A stretch of DNA of 64,000 nt from JBBSAT01 sp044223665 (GTDB lineage Bacteria > Myxococcota_A > Polyangia > Polyangiales > Sandaracinaceae): positions 1 to 64,000 of the forward strand of contig JBGALT010000006.1 in NCBI GenBank assembly GCA_044223665.1, given 5' to 3'. Shown here one piece after another: positions 1-7,623 of this stretch. The notes under the pieces were generated by a model, which was not told where the DNA came from, did not search any database, and saw nothing but the letters and a program-made list of their open reading frames with translations. The first letter of the stretch is position 1; each line of letters opens with the position of its first letter. Position numbers and translations under genes: made by a program.

Positions 1-780
1 GCGATCAGCCAGAGCGATCTGACGGTCGAGATCCCCGGCTGCCTCTTGCAGGACGTGGTGGAGGAGGCGTTCCAGACGCAGAGCCGCGCGCTCGCCCACC
101 AGACGGGCTCCGCGCTGAGCGCGATCCTCGCCGGCACGTTCGGCGCCACGCCGGCGGCCTACGGGCTGGGCGGCCAGAGCCTGGCGTGCAGCACCGACGA
201 GGGCTGCCGAGCGGCCGCGCCCTTCGGCCAGACGCGGAGCCGCTGCGTGCGCGGAGCGTGCAGCGTGCGCATGGAGCCGCGCCGCATGAACATCATGCCG
301 GCAGGGATCGAGCTCGTGGTGGCGCAGACCTCGTCCGACCCGCAGGCGCCGCTCTTCGCCATGGGGCCCTTCGGCATCGGCGGCGCGCTGTTCCCGAGCC
401 TGTCCTGTGCGCCGACGCGGAATTGGCCGCTGAATCCGCTGACTCCGGCGAGGCCGCCGTACAGCCTCTCGAGCTACATCGTTGACGATGTTCGACTCCT
501 AGAGCAGCGCGCGATCCGCGGCGCGAATGGGACGGCCATCCTCCACAACCGACCCGACACGGCCATCAGCTTCTGCCCGCGCGTGACGAGTCCGAACGGA
601 CCGACGAACTGCATCTGCCCGCAGACTGGCACGCGCTGTCAGACGATCGACCTCACGCTCGCGGGCTACTCGATCCCCTCCGGCCGCATCGGCTGTAGGC
701 CGCCGGCCGGCCAGCCCGACGCCCCCCTGGAGTGCTGCACCACGGGAGGCACGGCATGCTCCGCTCCGCCCGCCCCCTGA
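1..780 (+). CDS. Cys-rich secreted protein, 5'-truncated
   Basis: The reading frame is open from the first base of the window to TGA at 778-780, so the N-terminus and any signal peptide lie outside. The visible 259 residues are rich in Cys, Pro and Gly, with Cys pairs such as CSTDEGC, CRCVRGAC-like spacing and a C-terminal LECCTTGGTAC. This suggests a disulfide-bonded extracytoplasmic protein. No domain is recognised. It overlaps the start of the next lipoprotein gene by 25 bases, so the two are probably cotranscribed and may be exported together. Coding status is well supported; function is unknown. Confidence 0.7.
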   Translation, partial: AISQSDLTVEIPGCLLQDVVEEAFQTQSRALAHQTGSALSAILAGTFGATPAAYGLGGQSLACSTDEGCRAAAPFGQTRSRCVRGACSVRMEPRRMNIMPAGIELVVAQTSSDPQAPLFAMGPFGIGGALFPSLSCAPTRNWPLNPLTPARPPYSLSSYIVDDVRLLEQRAIRGANGTAILHNRPDTAISFCPRVTSPNGPTNCICPQTGTRCQTIDLTLAGYSIPSGRIGCRPPAGQPDAPLECCTTGGTACSAPPAP

Positions 781-1604
781 CCGTGGTCGCCGCGCTGGCG
801 GCAGCCGCGGTCTCGGGATGCGCGGCATACCACACGCCCGTTGACGCCGGTCCCGACGCGCGCGACGAGGCCGGCCTCTCCTGTGTCATCGCTGGGATGA
901 GCCGCTGCGACCTCGCCTGCGGCGGTGATGCGGGACACGGCAGCGCATGCCTGGAGGATCCGTTCGTGGTGTCCAGGTGCATGCAAGGGCTCTGCATCGA
1001 CACCGGCCGGCGTGACCACGTCGACAACGACTGCTACGCGCACGTCGACGGAGCTGGCTACTGCGCGGATGATCGCGTTTGCGTCCAGGACGACGTGTTC
1101 GGTGCAGGCTTCTGCGTCGCCGAGTCCGTCTGCGACGAGGCCGCCCGGGTTGGCTTCCCGTTGACCTGCTCGTGGTCGGACGGAACGCCGCGTGTCCATC
1201 CCGCAACGAGTGCCGAATGCCCGCGTGCTCGTCATCCGGGCTCGCCGTTCTGCGGACCGGGATGCGACCGCTGCCCAGGATACGCGACGAGGGACCCGCC
1301 CCTGCGAGGATCGTGCGTCGGCAGATCCGACACCCGCCCGATCGGCATCTGCATCCCTCCTGCGAACTGCCGTCGCGGCGAGTGGGGGCCAGACGACGTC
1401 TGCTTCGTCGCGGGCAGCATCTGCCTCTACCCGGAGCTCTGCGACGCCCCATGCGGCTGCGTCGTCGTGCGATCGAGCGACGGAATCGACGGGCTCGCCG
1501 ACTACGGCTGGCCCGCCAGCATCGAGGCCTGCCGCGCGTACCGCGACATGTACCCGGACCAGGTGGAGTGCGTCGTCGACCGCGACTGGCACCCCGCGCC
1601 GTGA
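756..1604 (+). CDS. Cys-rich lipoprotein
   Basis: This is a 282-residue lipoprotein precursor. A hydrophobic signal peptide ends in the lipobox VSGC at about residue 22, followed by a short Asp/Ala-rich linker and a body with more than 25 Cys residues, typical of myxobacterial disulfide-rich surface proteins. The start at 756 is chosen because GGGAGG lies a few bases upstream and because it puts the signal peptide at the N-terminus; an ATG at 732 would add eight residues before it. It overlaps the preceding gene by 25 bases, so the two form an operon. No catalytic motif is seen. Confidence 0.78.
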   Translation: MLRSARPLTVVAALAAAAVSGCAAYHTPVDAGPDARDEAGLSCVIAGMSRCDLACGGDAGHGSACLEDPFVVSRCMQGLCIDTGRRDHVDNDCYAHVDGAGYCADDRVCVQDDVFGAGFCVAESVCDEAARVGFPLTCSWSDGTPRVHPATSAECPRARHPGSPFCGPGCDRCPGYATRDPPLRGSCVGRSDTRPIGICIPPANCRRGEWGPDDVCFVAGSICLYPELCDAPCGCVVVRSSDGIDGLADYGWPASIEACRAYRDMYPDQVECVVDRDWHPAP

Positions 1605-1662
1605 GCGTGATGCGACCCACGGCAGCCCTCGCGGTCTCGTCACCCGCGCGGCTCTCGCCCGG

Positions 1663-2247
1663 CTACGGCCCGGCGTCCAGCCCCAGGAGCTCCGCGACGT
1701 CGATCTCCACGTCGCCGAAGGGCTCGGCTCGTACGCGATCGCCCGGGCCCGCGGAGAGCACGTCGATGTACCCATCGGCCGCGTGGCGGTAGACGAGCAG
1801 CGTCCCGTCTTCGGGATCGATGAGCCAGTAGTGAGGCACGCCGTGCTCGTGCAGCGTCCGCTTCTTCCGCACGTGATCGTAGCGGGCGGTCGAGCGCGAG
1901 AGGATCTCGCACGCCCAGTCGGGGCGCTCCTCGATCGGGAAAGCCGTGGGCCGTGTCGCAACGCGATCACGGCGCAGGCCGACGAGGTCGTGCCGGAACA
2001 GCTCGCGGGTCCGCGGGTACAGAACCTCGACCTCGGTCAGGATCCACCAGCCGCCGGGACCACCGGAGCCACCTCGGCGATTGAAGGGCCCGAGGACCTC
2101 GCCAGCCTTCGCTTGTACGTGGCCGTGCGCGGCTCGCGACATCTCACGCGGAACGATCTCGCCACCGATGAGCTCGATGGGCTCTCCGTCCCGAACGCGG
2201 CGGAGGGCATCGTCGAGACTCGGGAGCGTGCGCGCAGGGTCCGACAC
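1663..2247 (-). CDS. Uma2 family protein (restriction-endonuclease-like fold)
   Basis: This 194-residue protein belongs to the Uma2 family (formerly DUF820), which has a PD-(D/E)XK nuclease fold. The characteristic core is visible: PDWACEILS followed by a Lys pair (RKK) and then the GVPHYWLIDP signature, where members place the acidic and Lys active-site residues. These proteins are common as solitary genes in cyanobacteria and myxobacteria, and their physiological role is unknown. The GTG start at 2247 has no Shine-Dalgarno sequence but a TACCCT hexamer six bases upstream, consistent with a leaderless mRNA. Family assignment is confident; cellular function is not. Confidence 0.88.
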   Translation of the reverse strand: MSDPARTLPSLDDALRRVRDGEPIELIGGEIVPREMSRAAHGHVQAKAGEVLGPFNRRGGSGGPGGWWILTEVEVLYPRTRELFRHDLVGLRRDRVATRPTAFPIEERPDWACEILSRSTARYDHVRKKRTLHEHGVPHYWLIDPEDGTLLVYRHAADGYIDVLSAGPGDRVRAEPFGDVEIDVAELLGLDAGP

Positions 2248-2253
2248 CCGCCC

Positions 2254-2259
2254 AGGGTA
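2254..2259 (-). promoter_or_regulatory. TANNNT -10 element, leaderless start of the Uma2 gene
   Basis: TACCCT on the minus strand is followed by six bases and then the GTG at 2247. The spacing would place transcription start at the start codon. No convincing -35 box is seen. The same arrangement recurs at other starts in the window. Confidence 0.45.
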
Positions 2260-2372
2260 TCACCGGGCTGCACGGGCACGCCCTCGCGTGAAGCGTGTTG
2301 CCCAGATCTGTGCAGGATCGTGCCGATCGCAGGCCGTCGTGCCCGGAATGGGACTTGCTCCGACGCGGGCCG

Positions 2373-2378
2373 TACAAT
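2373..2378 (+). promoter_or_regulatory. TACAAT -10 element before the PKD lipoprotein gene
   Basis: TACAAT matches the -10 consensus in five of six positions and is followed by seven bases and ATG 2386. A TTGCTC at 2355-2360 is only 12 bases upstream, too close for a normal -35. No Shine-Dalgarno sequence precedes 2386, so a leaderless transcript is likely. Confidence 0.45.
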
Positions 2379-2385
2379 GACGGCC

Positions 2386-4143
2386 ATGCTTGCCCTCCCC
2401 TCGCGATCGGCGCTCGCGCTCGCGCTCGCGCTCGCGCTCGGCCTCGTCCTCGCCCCCGGCTGCGGCTCGAAGAACGAGATCGACAAGGGCGGGCCGCCGA
2501 TCTTCGAAGACGCCGGGCCCGGAGACACCGCGGTCCCGAGCGACCTCGTCGTCGACTGCGGCGAGCGCCGCGAGCGCTACACGACGCCGCACCGGTCGAT
2601 CACCGTGATGGCGAGCGCGAGCAGCGCCGCCGGGATCGTCACCCAGAACTGGACGATCGAGAGCTCTCCGGCCGGCTCGAGCGGGCTGCTCGAGACGATG
2701 GACGCGTTCGCCACGCTGACGCCGCCGGTCCAGGGCGACTACGGCCTCCGCTTCACGGCGTTCGACGGCCGCGGCGAGAGCGCGAGCTGCACGCTGACGG
2801 TGCACGCCGTCGTCGGGCCGCCCGTGGCCATCTGCCCGGAAGAGCCGATGGTCTTCCGAACGGCGGCGCACGTGCCCGTGCGCATCGAGGGCGACGCGTT
2901 CGACGACGTCGCCATCGTGTCGGCCTCGTGGGCGATCACGGCGCAGCCGGAGGGCTCGATGCCGGTGATCCGCGTGGTGGCGGGCCCGGTCGTCGACTTC
3001 GTCTCGGCGACCCCGGGCGAGTACCAGATGACGCTGACCGCCGTCGATGGCGACGGTGCGATGGACAGCTGCGTCGTGCAGGTCCACGTCGCGACGCCGC
3101 CGACCGTGGAGTGCCCGACGATGCCCTTGACCGGACCGACGCGCTCGCCGATCACCGCGCGCGCGTCGGCGACCGACGACGGCACGATCGTCAGCACGAC
3201 GTGGACGCTCGACAATCGCCCGGCCGACAGCGCGGCGACGATCAGCCCGACCACCGGGCTGACGACCACGATCACCCCCGACAAGCGCGGCGTCTACGAG
3301 CTCACGTTCACGGCCACCGACGACACCGGCGAGTCGGCCAGCTGCACGGTGACGGTGATCGGCCTGCCTTCGCCGCCGACCCTCACGTGCCCCGATCACG
3401 TGGACACGACGCCCCTCGCCACCGCGACCGTCACGGCGAGCGTCGTCGACGACGGCACGATCGTGGCGACCACGTGGCGCAGCGTGTCGGTGCCGCCTGG
3501 CTCGCGCGCCGGCATCCCTTCGCCCGCCGACCAGCTGACCACGCAGGTGCCGACCGACCTCGCGGGGGAGTATCCCGTCGAGATCGCGGTGACCGACGAC
3601 GACGGCAACCGCGCGACGTGCACCACCGTCGTGCGCGCGGTGGCCACCGAGGGCCTGCGCGTCGAGGTGTTCTGGAACACCGACGGAACCGACATGGACA
3701 CGCACGTGATGCGCCCCGGCGGCACGAGCTGGACCGGCGACGACGACTGCAACTTCCGCAACTGCCAGGGCGGCTCGCAGCTCGAGTGGGGCGCGCCCGG
3801 CGATCAGGACAACCCACACCTCGACATCGACGACACCAACGGCTTCGGGCCGGAGAACGTGAACGTCGATCGGCCCTTCCCCGGCGTCTATCGCGTGGGC
3901 GTCCACGCCTGGGGCGGCGGCGCGCAGGTCACCGTGCGCATCTACTGCGGTGGCTCGACGACCGAGCCGCGTCAGACGTTCGGGCCCGTGATGATCTCGA
4001 GCTCGCCCCAGGACCAGTTCTGGCGCGTCGCCGACGTCGCGATCGACGGGACGAGCTGCACCATCACCTCGCTCGCGAACGCCGCCGGGCAGCCGGACGT
4101 CCGGGACGAGCCGGGAATGCACAGCGGCGGAACGCCGCGTTGA
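2386..4143 (+). CDS. PKD/Ig-like repeat lipoprotein with YfaP-like C-terminal domain
   Basis: This is a 585-residue lipoprotein. The signal peptide is encoded by a run of GCTCGC hexamers and ends in the lipobox LAPGC. Four Ig/PKD-like modules of roughly 90-100 residues follow. Each begins with a Cys-Pro or similar strand, has a central TTWxL/ASWAI strand and ends in a TAxDxxGxxASC strand. The last 150 residues (VFWNTDGTDMDTHV, then NPHLDIDDTNGFGPENV) resemble the DUF2135/YfaP type beta-sandwich found in secreted proteins. It probably sits on the cell surface as an adhesive or structural protein. The start is ATG 2386; ATG 2377 is possible but would lie inside the apparent -10 element. Confidence 0.82.
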   Translation: MLALPSRSALALALALALGLVLAPGCGSKNEIDKGGPPIFEDAGPGDTAVPSDLVVDCGERRERYTTPHRSITVMASASSAAGIVTQNWTIESSPAGSSGLLETMDAFATLTPPVQGDYGLRFTAFDGRGESASCTLTVHAVVGPPVAICPEEPMVFRTAAHVPVRIEGDAFDDVAIVSASWAITAQPEGSMPVIRVVAGPVVDFVSATPGEYQMTLTAVDGDGAMDSCVVQVHVATPPTVECPTMPLTGPTRSPITARASATDDGTIVSTTWTLDNRPADSAATISPTTGLTTTITPDKRGVYELTFTATDDTGESASCTVTVIGLPSPPTLTCPDHVDTTPLATATVTASVVDDGTIVATTWRSVSVPPGSRAGIPSPADQLTTQVPTDLAGEYPVEIAVTDDDGNRATCTTVVRAVATEGLRVEVFWNTDGTDMDTHVMRPGGTSWTGDDDCNFRNCQGGSQLEWGAPGDQDNPHLDIDDTNGFGPENVNVDRPFPGVYRVGVHAWGGGAQVTVRIYCGGSTTEPRQTFGPVMISSSPQDQFWRVADVAIDGTSCTITSLANAAGQPDVRDEPGMHSGGTPR

Positions 4144-4242
4144 GGTGGGGCGCTCGCCGCGGTCGCGATGCGTCGCGCCAGGTGGCCCCGCGCCGATGCG
4201 CTCGCGCGGCGCGAGCGGCTGGCGGCAGCCGCTCGCTCCGAC

Positions 4243-4878
4243 TCAGCTGAAGCGAGCCCCGCCGCGACCGGCGCCGTCGCGCTGGAACGCGTCCACGACC
4301 GCGATCAGCGTCTCGAGCTGCGGCAGGACCTGATCGGCGCGGGCGATCCCCGCCTGCGTGATGCGCACGCAGCCGCCGTCGAGGTGGACCATCGGGCTCG
4401 CCTGGACGGCGGCGAGGAGCGCGGCGCGGACGCCCGGCGTGAGCACGTCTCGGGCGAGCTCTTCGGAGGAGCCCCGGATGCGGAAGGCCGCGTCGAAGCG
4501 GGGCTCGCCGATCTGGATGTCCTGGCCCCCGAACATCTTGCCGACCGTGTCGAAGAGCCCCTCGCGCGTGACGCTCAGGTCGTTCGTGTGGATCGGGAGC
4601 TGGACCGCCAGATCGTGCCGGTAGTGGCGGCGGTTCTTGTGACCGCGCCACATCTCGTGGCGAAGCGATATCGTCGCTCCCCGGAACGAGCCGTGGAACG
4701 ACGTCATCGGATAGGTGCCGGTCAGGGCGATGCCGGTCTCCTGCGAGAAGCGCTGCCACGCGGCGATGGCAGCGTTGCGCTGCTGTACGCTGAACGCGAT
4801 CAGCACGACGGCCAAGAGGACGAACGCGCCGATGAACGCCAGCGGCCCGAGCGTGGCGATGAGCTCCCCGATGAACAT
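4243..4878 (-). CDS. Membrane-anchored protein of unknown function
   Basis: This 211-residue protein has one N-terminal transmembrane helix at about residues 8-30 and a soluble domain of about 175 residues, predicted to be cytoplasmic or peripheral. The domain starts with a long amphipathic segment (QQRNAAIAAWQRFSQETG) and continues with mixed alpha/beta sequence. No family signature is recognised. It is divergent from the spermidine synthase-like gene at 4927, with only 48 bases between them. It is called as coding because it is long, has a coherent membrane anchor and shows normal amino-acid composition. Confidence 0.72.
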   Translation of the reverse strand: MFIGELIATLGPLAFIGAFVLLAVVLIAFSVQQRNAAIAAWQRFSQETGIALTGTYPMTSFHGSFRGATISLRHEMWRGHKNRRHYRHDLAVQLPIHTNDLSVTREGLFDTVGKMFGGQDIQIGEPRFDAAFRIRGSSEELARDVLTPGVRAALLAAVQASPMVHLDGGCVRITQAGIARADQVLPQLETLIAVVDAFQRDGAGRGGARFS

Positions 4879-4926
4879 CGCGGGCCATCATGCGACGATT
4901 CGCCCCCCGCGAGAAGGGGCGCGACG

Positions 4927-6201
4927 TTGCGCGCGGTCGTCATCGGTGCGGCGGGGCTCGCGCCGCTGGCCCTCGTGGCGCTCTTCACGCGCACGGCCGT
5001 GCCCGAGACACGCGTGCTCGTGCTCGGGAGCTTCGTGCTGGCGGCCGCGCTGAGTGGCGCCCTCGCGAGGCGCCTCCCCTCGGCGCTCGGGAGCTTGCTC
5101 GCTCCGCGTCACGGCGGTCTCGCGCTCGTGACCATGGGGGTCGCGGCGCTCGGTCCGGCCGGGCTCGCCGCGGCCGCGATCGCCTCGACGGCATGGGTCG
5201 CGGCGCATCGGTCGGCCCTCGTGGTGGAAGCAGGAGCGCTCGCGCCGCGCGAGGCGCGCACGGCGCTCGGCCTGCTCGCGCTCGCGGCGGCGATCGGCGG
5301 CGGGCCGGCGGCGCTATGGGCCGCGCCGCTCGCGCTCGATGCGCCGATGATCCTCGAAGATCCGATCTGGAGCGGCACGTCGCGCTTCCAGCGCCTGCTC
5401 GTGACCCGGGCGCGCGGCGCGGTCCGCCTCTGGCTCGACGGGCAGCTGCAGCTCGAGTCGGGGGACGAGGCCGCCTACCACGAGACGCTCGTCCACCCTG
5501 CCCTCGCGGCGTCGTCCTCGGCCGCGCGCGTCCTGGTGCTCGGTGGCGGCGACGGGCTCGTCGTCCGCGAGCTGCTCCGCGATGCACGGGTGCGCGAGAT
5601 CGTCGTGGTCGACATCGACCGCGCGGTCACTTCCCTCGCGCGGCGTCTGCCGGCACTGCGCTCGATCGGCGGCTACGCGCTGGACGACCCGCGGGTGCGT
5701 TTGGTGCACGCCGACGCGCTCGTCTGGGCCCCGGCCGCGGTCGCGCGCGGCGAGCGCTTCGACGTGGTCGTGGGCGATCTACCCGATCCCTCGAGCGAGG
5801 TCCTCGCGCCGCTCTTCGCGCGCGAGACGATCGCCACGATCGCGACGCTGCTCGGACCGGGAGGCGTCTTCGCGCTCCAGGCCGGCGCGCCGCGGGCCAC
5901 GCCGTGGGCGTTCGCGTCGATCGTGGGCACGGTCTCGGCGGCGGGGCTCGAGACGACCGCGCTCGCGTTCGACGAGCCGATCGCGTTCGGAGGCACGGCG
6001 GTTGTCCTCGGTGCACGCGAGGCGCCTCCGCGGCCGGGACCGCTCCACGTGACGACCGCGTGGCTGACGGCCGAGCGCCTCGCGGCCGCCGGGATCCGAG
6101 CGCCGCTCCCGCCGGCGCGCATCACCACGCTGGCCGAGCCCGCGGTGCTCGGCTATCTCCGCCGAGCGATGCGTGCCCCCGAGCGCTGGACCTCCCCGTG
6201 A
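4927..6201 (+). CDS. speE: Spermidine synthase-like aminopropyltransferase with membrane domain
   Basis: This 424-residue protein has an N-terminal region with about five hydrophobic segments (residues 1-140) fused to a spermidine synthase-type Rossmann domain. The domain shows the AdoMet/dcAdoMet-binding loop VLVLGGGDGLVVREL, the acidic VVDIDRAV strand end, and the VGDLPDPSS motif that corresponds to the catalytic Asp region. The aminopropyltransferase would transfer an aminopropyl group from decarboxylated AdoMet to putrescine. A gene for AdoMet decarboxylase follows and overlaps its stop codon by four bases (GTGA), which strongly supports polyamine synthesis. The TTG start at 4927 is chosen for the GAGAAGGGG ribosome-binding site just upstream. 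Confidence 0.85.
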   Translation: MRAVVIGAAGLAPLALVALFTRTAVPETRVLVLGSFVLAAALSGALARRLPSALGSLLAPRHGGLALVTMGVAALGPAGLAAAAIASTAWVAAHRSALVVEAGALAPREARTALGLLALAAAIGGGPAALWAAPLALDAPMILEDPIWSGTSRFQRLLVTRARGAVRLWLDGQLQLESGDEAAYHETLVHPALAASSSAARVLVLGGGDGLVVRELLRDARVREIVVVDIDRAVTSLARRLPALRSIGGYALDDPRVRLVHADALVWAPAAVARGERFDVVVGDLPDPSSEVLAPLFARETIATIATLLGPGGVFALQAGAPRATPWAFASIVGTVSAAGLETTALAFDEPIAFGGTAVVLGAREAPPRPGPLHVTTAWLTAERLAAAGIRAPLPPARITTLAEPAVLGYLRRAMRAPERWTSP

Positions 6202-6557
6202 GCGCCGTCGGCCTCCATCTCCTGGCCGAGTACCGCGGGATCGGCGCGGCGCTGCTCGACGACCCCGTCTCGCTCGAGGCCATCCTCGTCGCCGCCGCAG
6301 AGGCCGCCGGGGCGCGCGTGCTCGATCGCCGCATGCACCGTTTCGAGGGCGGCGGCGTGAGCGGCTTCCTGCTGCTCGCAGAGTCGCACGTGTCGATCCA
6401 CACCTGGCCTGCCGAAGGGCGCGCCGCGGTCGACGTCTACACCTGCGGCGAGGCGCGGCCCGATCGCGCGCACGAGGTCTTCCTCGCGAGGCTCGGGCCG
6501 AGCGCGGCCGAGGTCGTCACTCTGCGACGGGGCGAGCGGATCGAGCGCCTGCCCTGA
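6198..6557 (+). CDS. speD: S-adenosylmethionine decarboxylase proenzyme, prokaryotic type
   Basis: This 119-residue protein is the length of the bacterial/archaeal class 1B AdoMet decarboxylases. The self-processing site is intact: AESHVSIHTWP, where cleavage between Glu and the first Ser creates the pyruvoyl cofactor. The later VDVYTCG carries the conserved Cys. It makes decarboxylated AdoMet, the aminopropyl donor for the enzyme encoded immediately upstream. The GTG start overlaps the upstream TGA (GTGA), so translation is coupled. Its last 41 bases overlap the convergent cytochrome gene at 6517. Confidence 0.92.
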   Translation: MSAVGLHLLAEYRGIGAALLDDPVSLEAILVAAAEAAGARVLDRRMHRFEGGGVSGFLLLAESHVSIHTWPAEGRAAVDVYTCGEARPDRAHEVFLARLGPSAAEVVTLRRGERIERLP

Positions 6558-7614
6558 TCGCGGGCGCGACGCGCGCGCGGCCCCGCGCCCACGTCCGTCG
6601 GCGCATCGCGAGCGGGATCCCGTCGGCGAGCGGCGCGTCCTCCGGGAGCGCGTGCCACGTCAGCGCCCACCGGATCTCTCGCGCGCGGCCCGGAAGCACG
6701 AAGCGCAGCACACGCTCGGCGCTCGGAAGCGCACGCTGATCGGCGATCTCGCGCCGCTCGCCGTCCTCGTCGAGCGCGAAGAGCCGCGAGAGCTCGGCCT
6801 CCGCGCGCGTCACCCCCACGCCCGTGACCGCGAAGACGACACGCCGATAGAGGTCGCCGGTGGGAACGGCGTGGCCAGCCCGCGTGACGAGGCGGGCCTC
6901 GACGAGCGTCGCGCGCCCCTCGACGTGCGCGCTCACGTGCACGTCGAGGGCCTCCGCGGTCAGCGCCGGATCGCGGCCCCCGAGCACGTCGTGGGAGCGG
7001 CCGATCCGGACGCCGCGCGCTCGCTCGGGCATGTGGCAGCCCGCACAGCTCGAGATCGCGCCGCCGCTGCGCCACTCGGAGACGGTGCGCTGCATCGCCT
7101 CCGGGTGCGCGTGGCGCGAGGGGAAGTCGAACTCGTGACAGGGCGCGCAGCGCTCGGTGGCGAGCACCTCCTCGGCGACGACGCGCGTCTCGTGCGGCGC
7201 GCGGCCGCTCGCGCGCACGCTCTCGATCTCGCCGTCGCGCACGTGGCAGCTCGCGCAGCCGACGCCCTCGTGCGCGCGCGGATCGCTCGCGTCGCGGGCG
7301 AGCGGCGCGTGGCAGGCCACGCAGCGCGGCGAGCGCTCGCCGTCGCCGCGCCCGGCGCCCCACTCGCGCTGGAACAGGGGATCGTCGAACGCGCCCGCGT
7401 GCATCGACGCCGCATGCTCGGCCGCCGCGTCCTCGTGGCAGCGCGCGCATCGCTCGAAGCGCGCAGGAAGGCGCGCGGCCGCGGCGTCGACCGAGCCAGC
7501 GTCCGCGCTCGCGGCATCGCCGGATGCGAGGCTCGACGCCGATGCGCCGACGGACGGCGGCGGCGCTGCGCAAGCCGCGAGGCCGATCCCGAGGGCGAAG
7601 GGCAAGCAGCGCAT
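6517..7614 (-). CDS. Five-haem c-type cytochrome lipoprotein
   Basis: This 365-residue protein begins with a lipoprotein signal peptide (lipobox GLAAC), followed by an Ala/Ser/Asp-rich linker and five CXXCH haem c attachment motifs: CARCH, CVACH, CASCH, CAPCH and CAGCH, between about residues 55 and 205. The remaining 160 residues form a beta-rich domain with no haem motif. The multihaem part resembles cytochrome c554-like electron carriers. It would be attached to the membrane on the periplasmic or surface side. It lies nine bases downstream of the 610-residue lipoprotein gene, so both are probably expressed together. Its 3' end overlaps speD by 41 bases on the opposite strand. Confidence 0.88.
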   Translation of the reverse strand: MRCLPFALGIGLAACAAPPPSVGASASSLASGDAASADAGSVDAAAARLPARFERCARCHEDAAAEHAASMHAGAFDDPLFQREWGAGRGDGERSPRCVACHAPLARDASDPRAHEGVGCASCHVRDGEIESVRASGRAPHETRVVAEEVLATERCAPCHEFDFPSRHAHPEAMQRTVSEWRSGGAISSCAGCHMPERARGVRIGRSHDVLGGRDPALTAEALDVHVSAHVEGRATLVEARLVTRAGHAVPTGDLYRRVVFAVTGVGVTRAEAELSRLFALDEDGERREIADQRALPSAERVLRFVLPGRAREIRWALTWHALPEDAPLADGIPLAMRRRTWARGRARVAPAIRAGARSARPVAE

Positions 7615-7623
7615 CCGACTCGG

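Noticed and set aside
2406..2440. GCTCGC hexamer array as a possible repeat element
   Set aside because: It encodes the Ala-Leu core of a signal peptide in frame, so it is explained by protein function and codon use.
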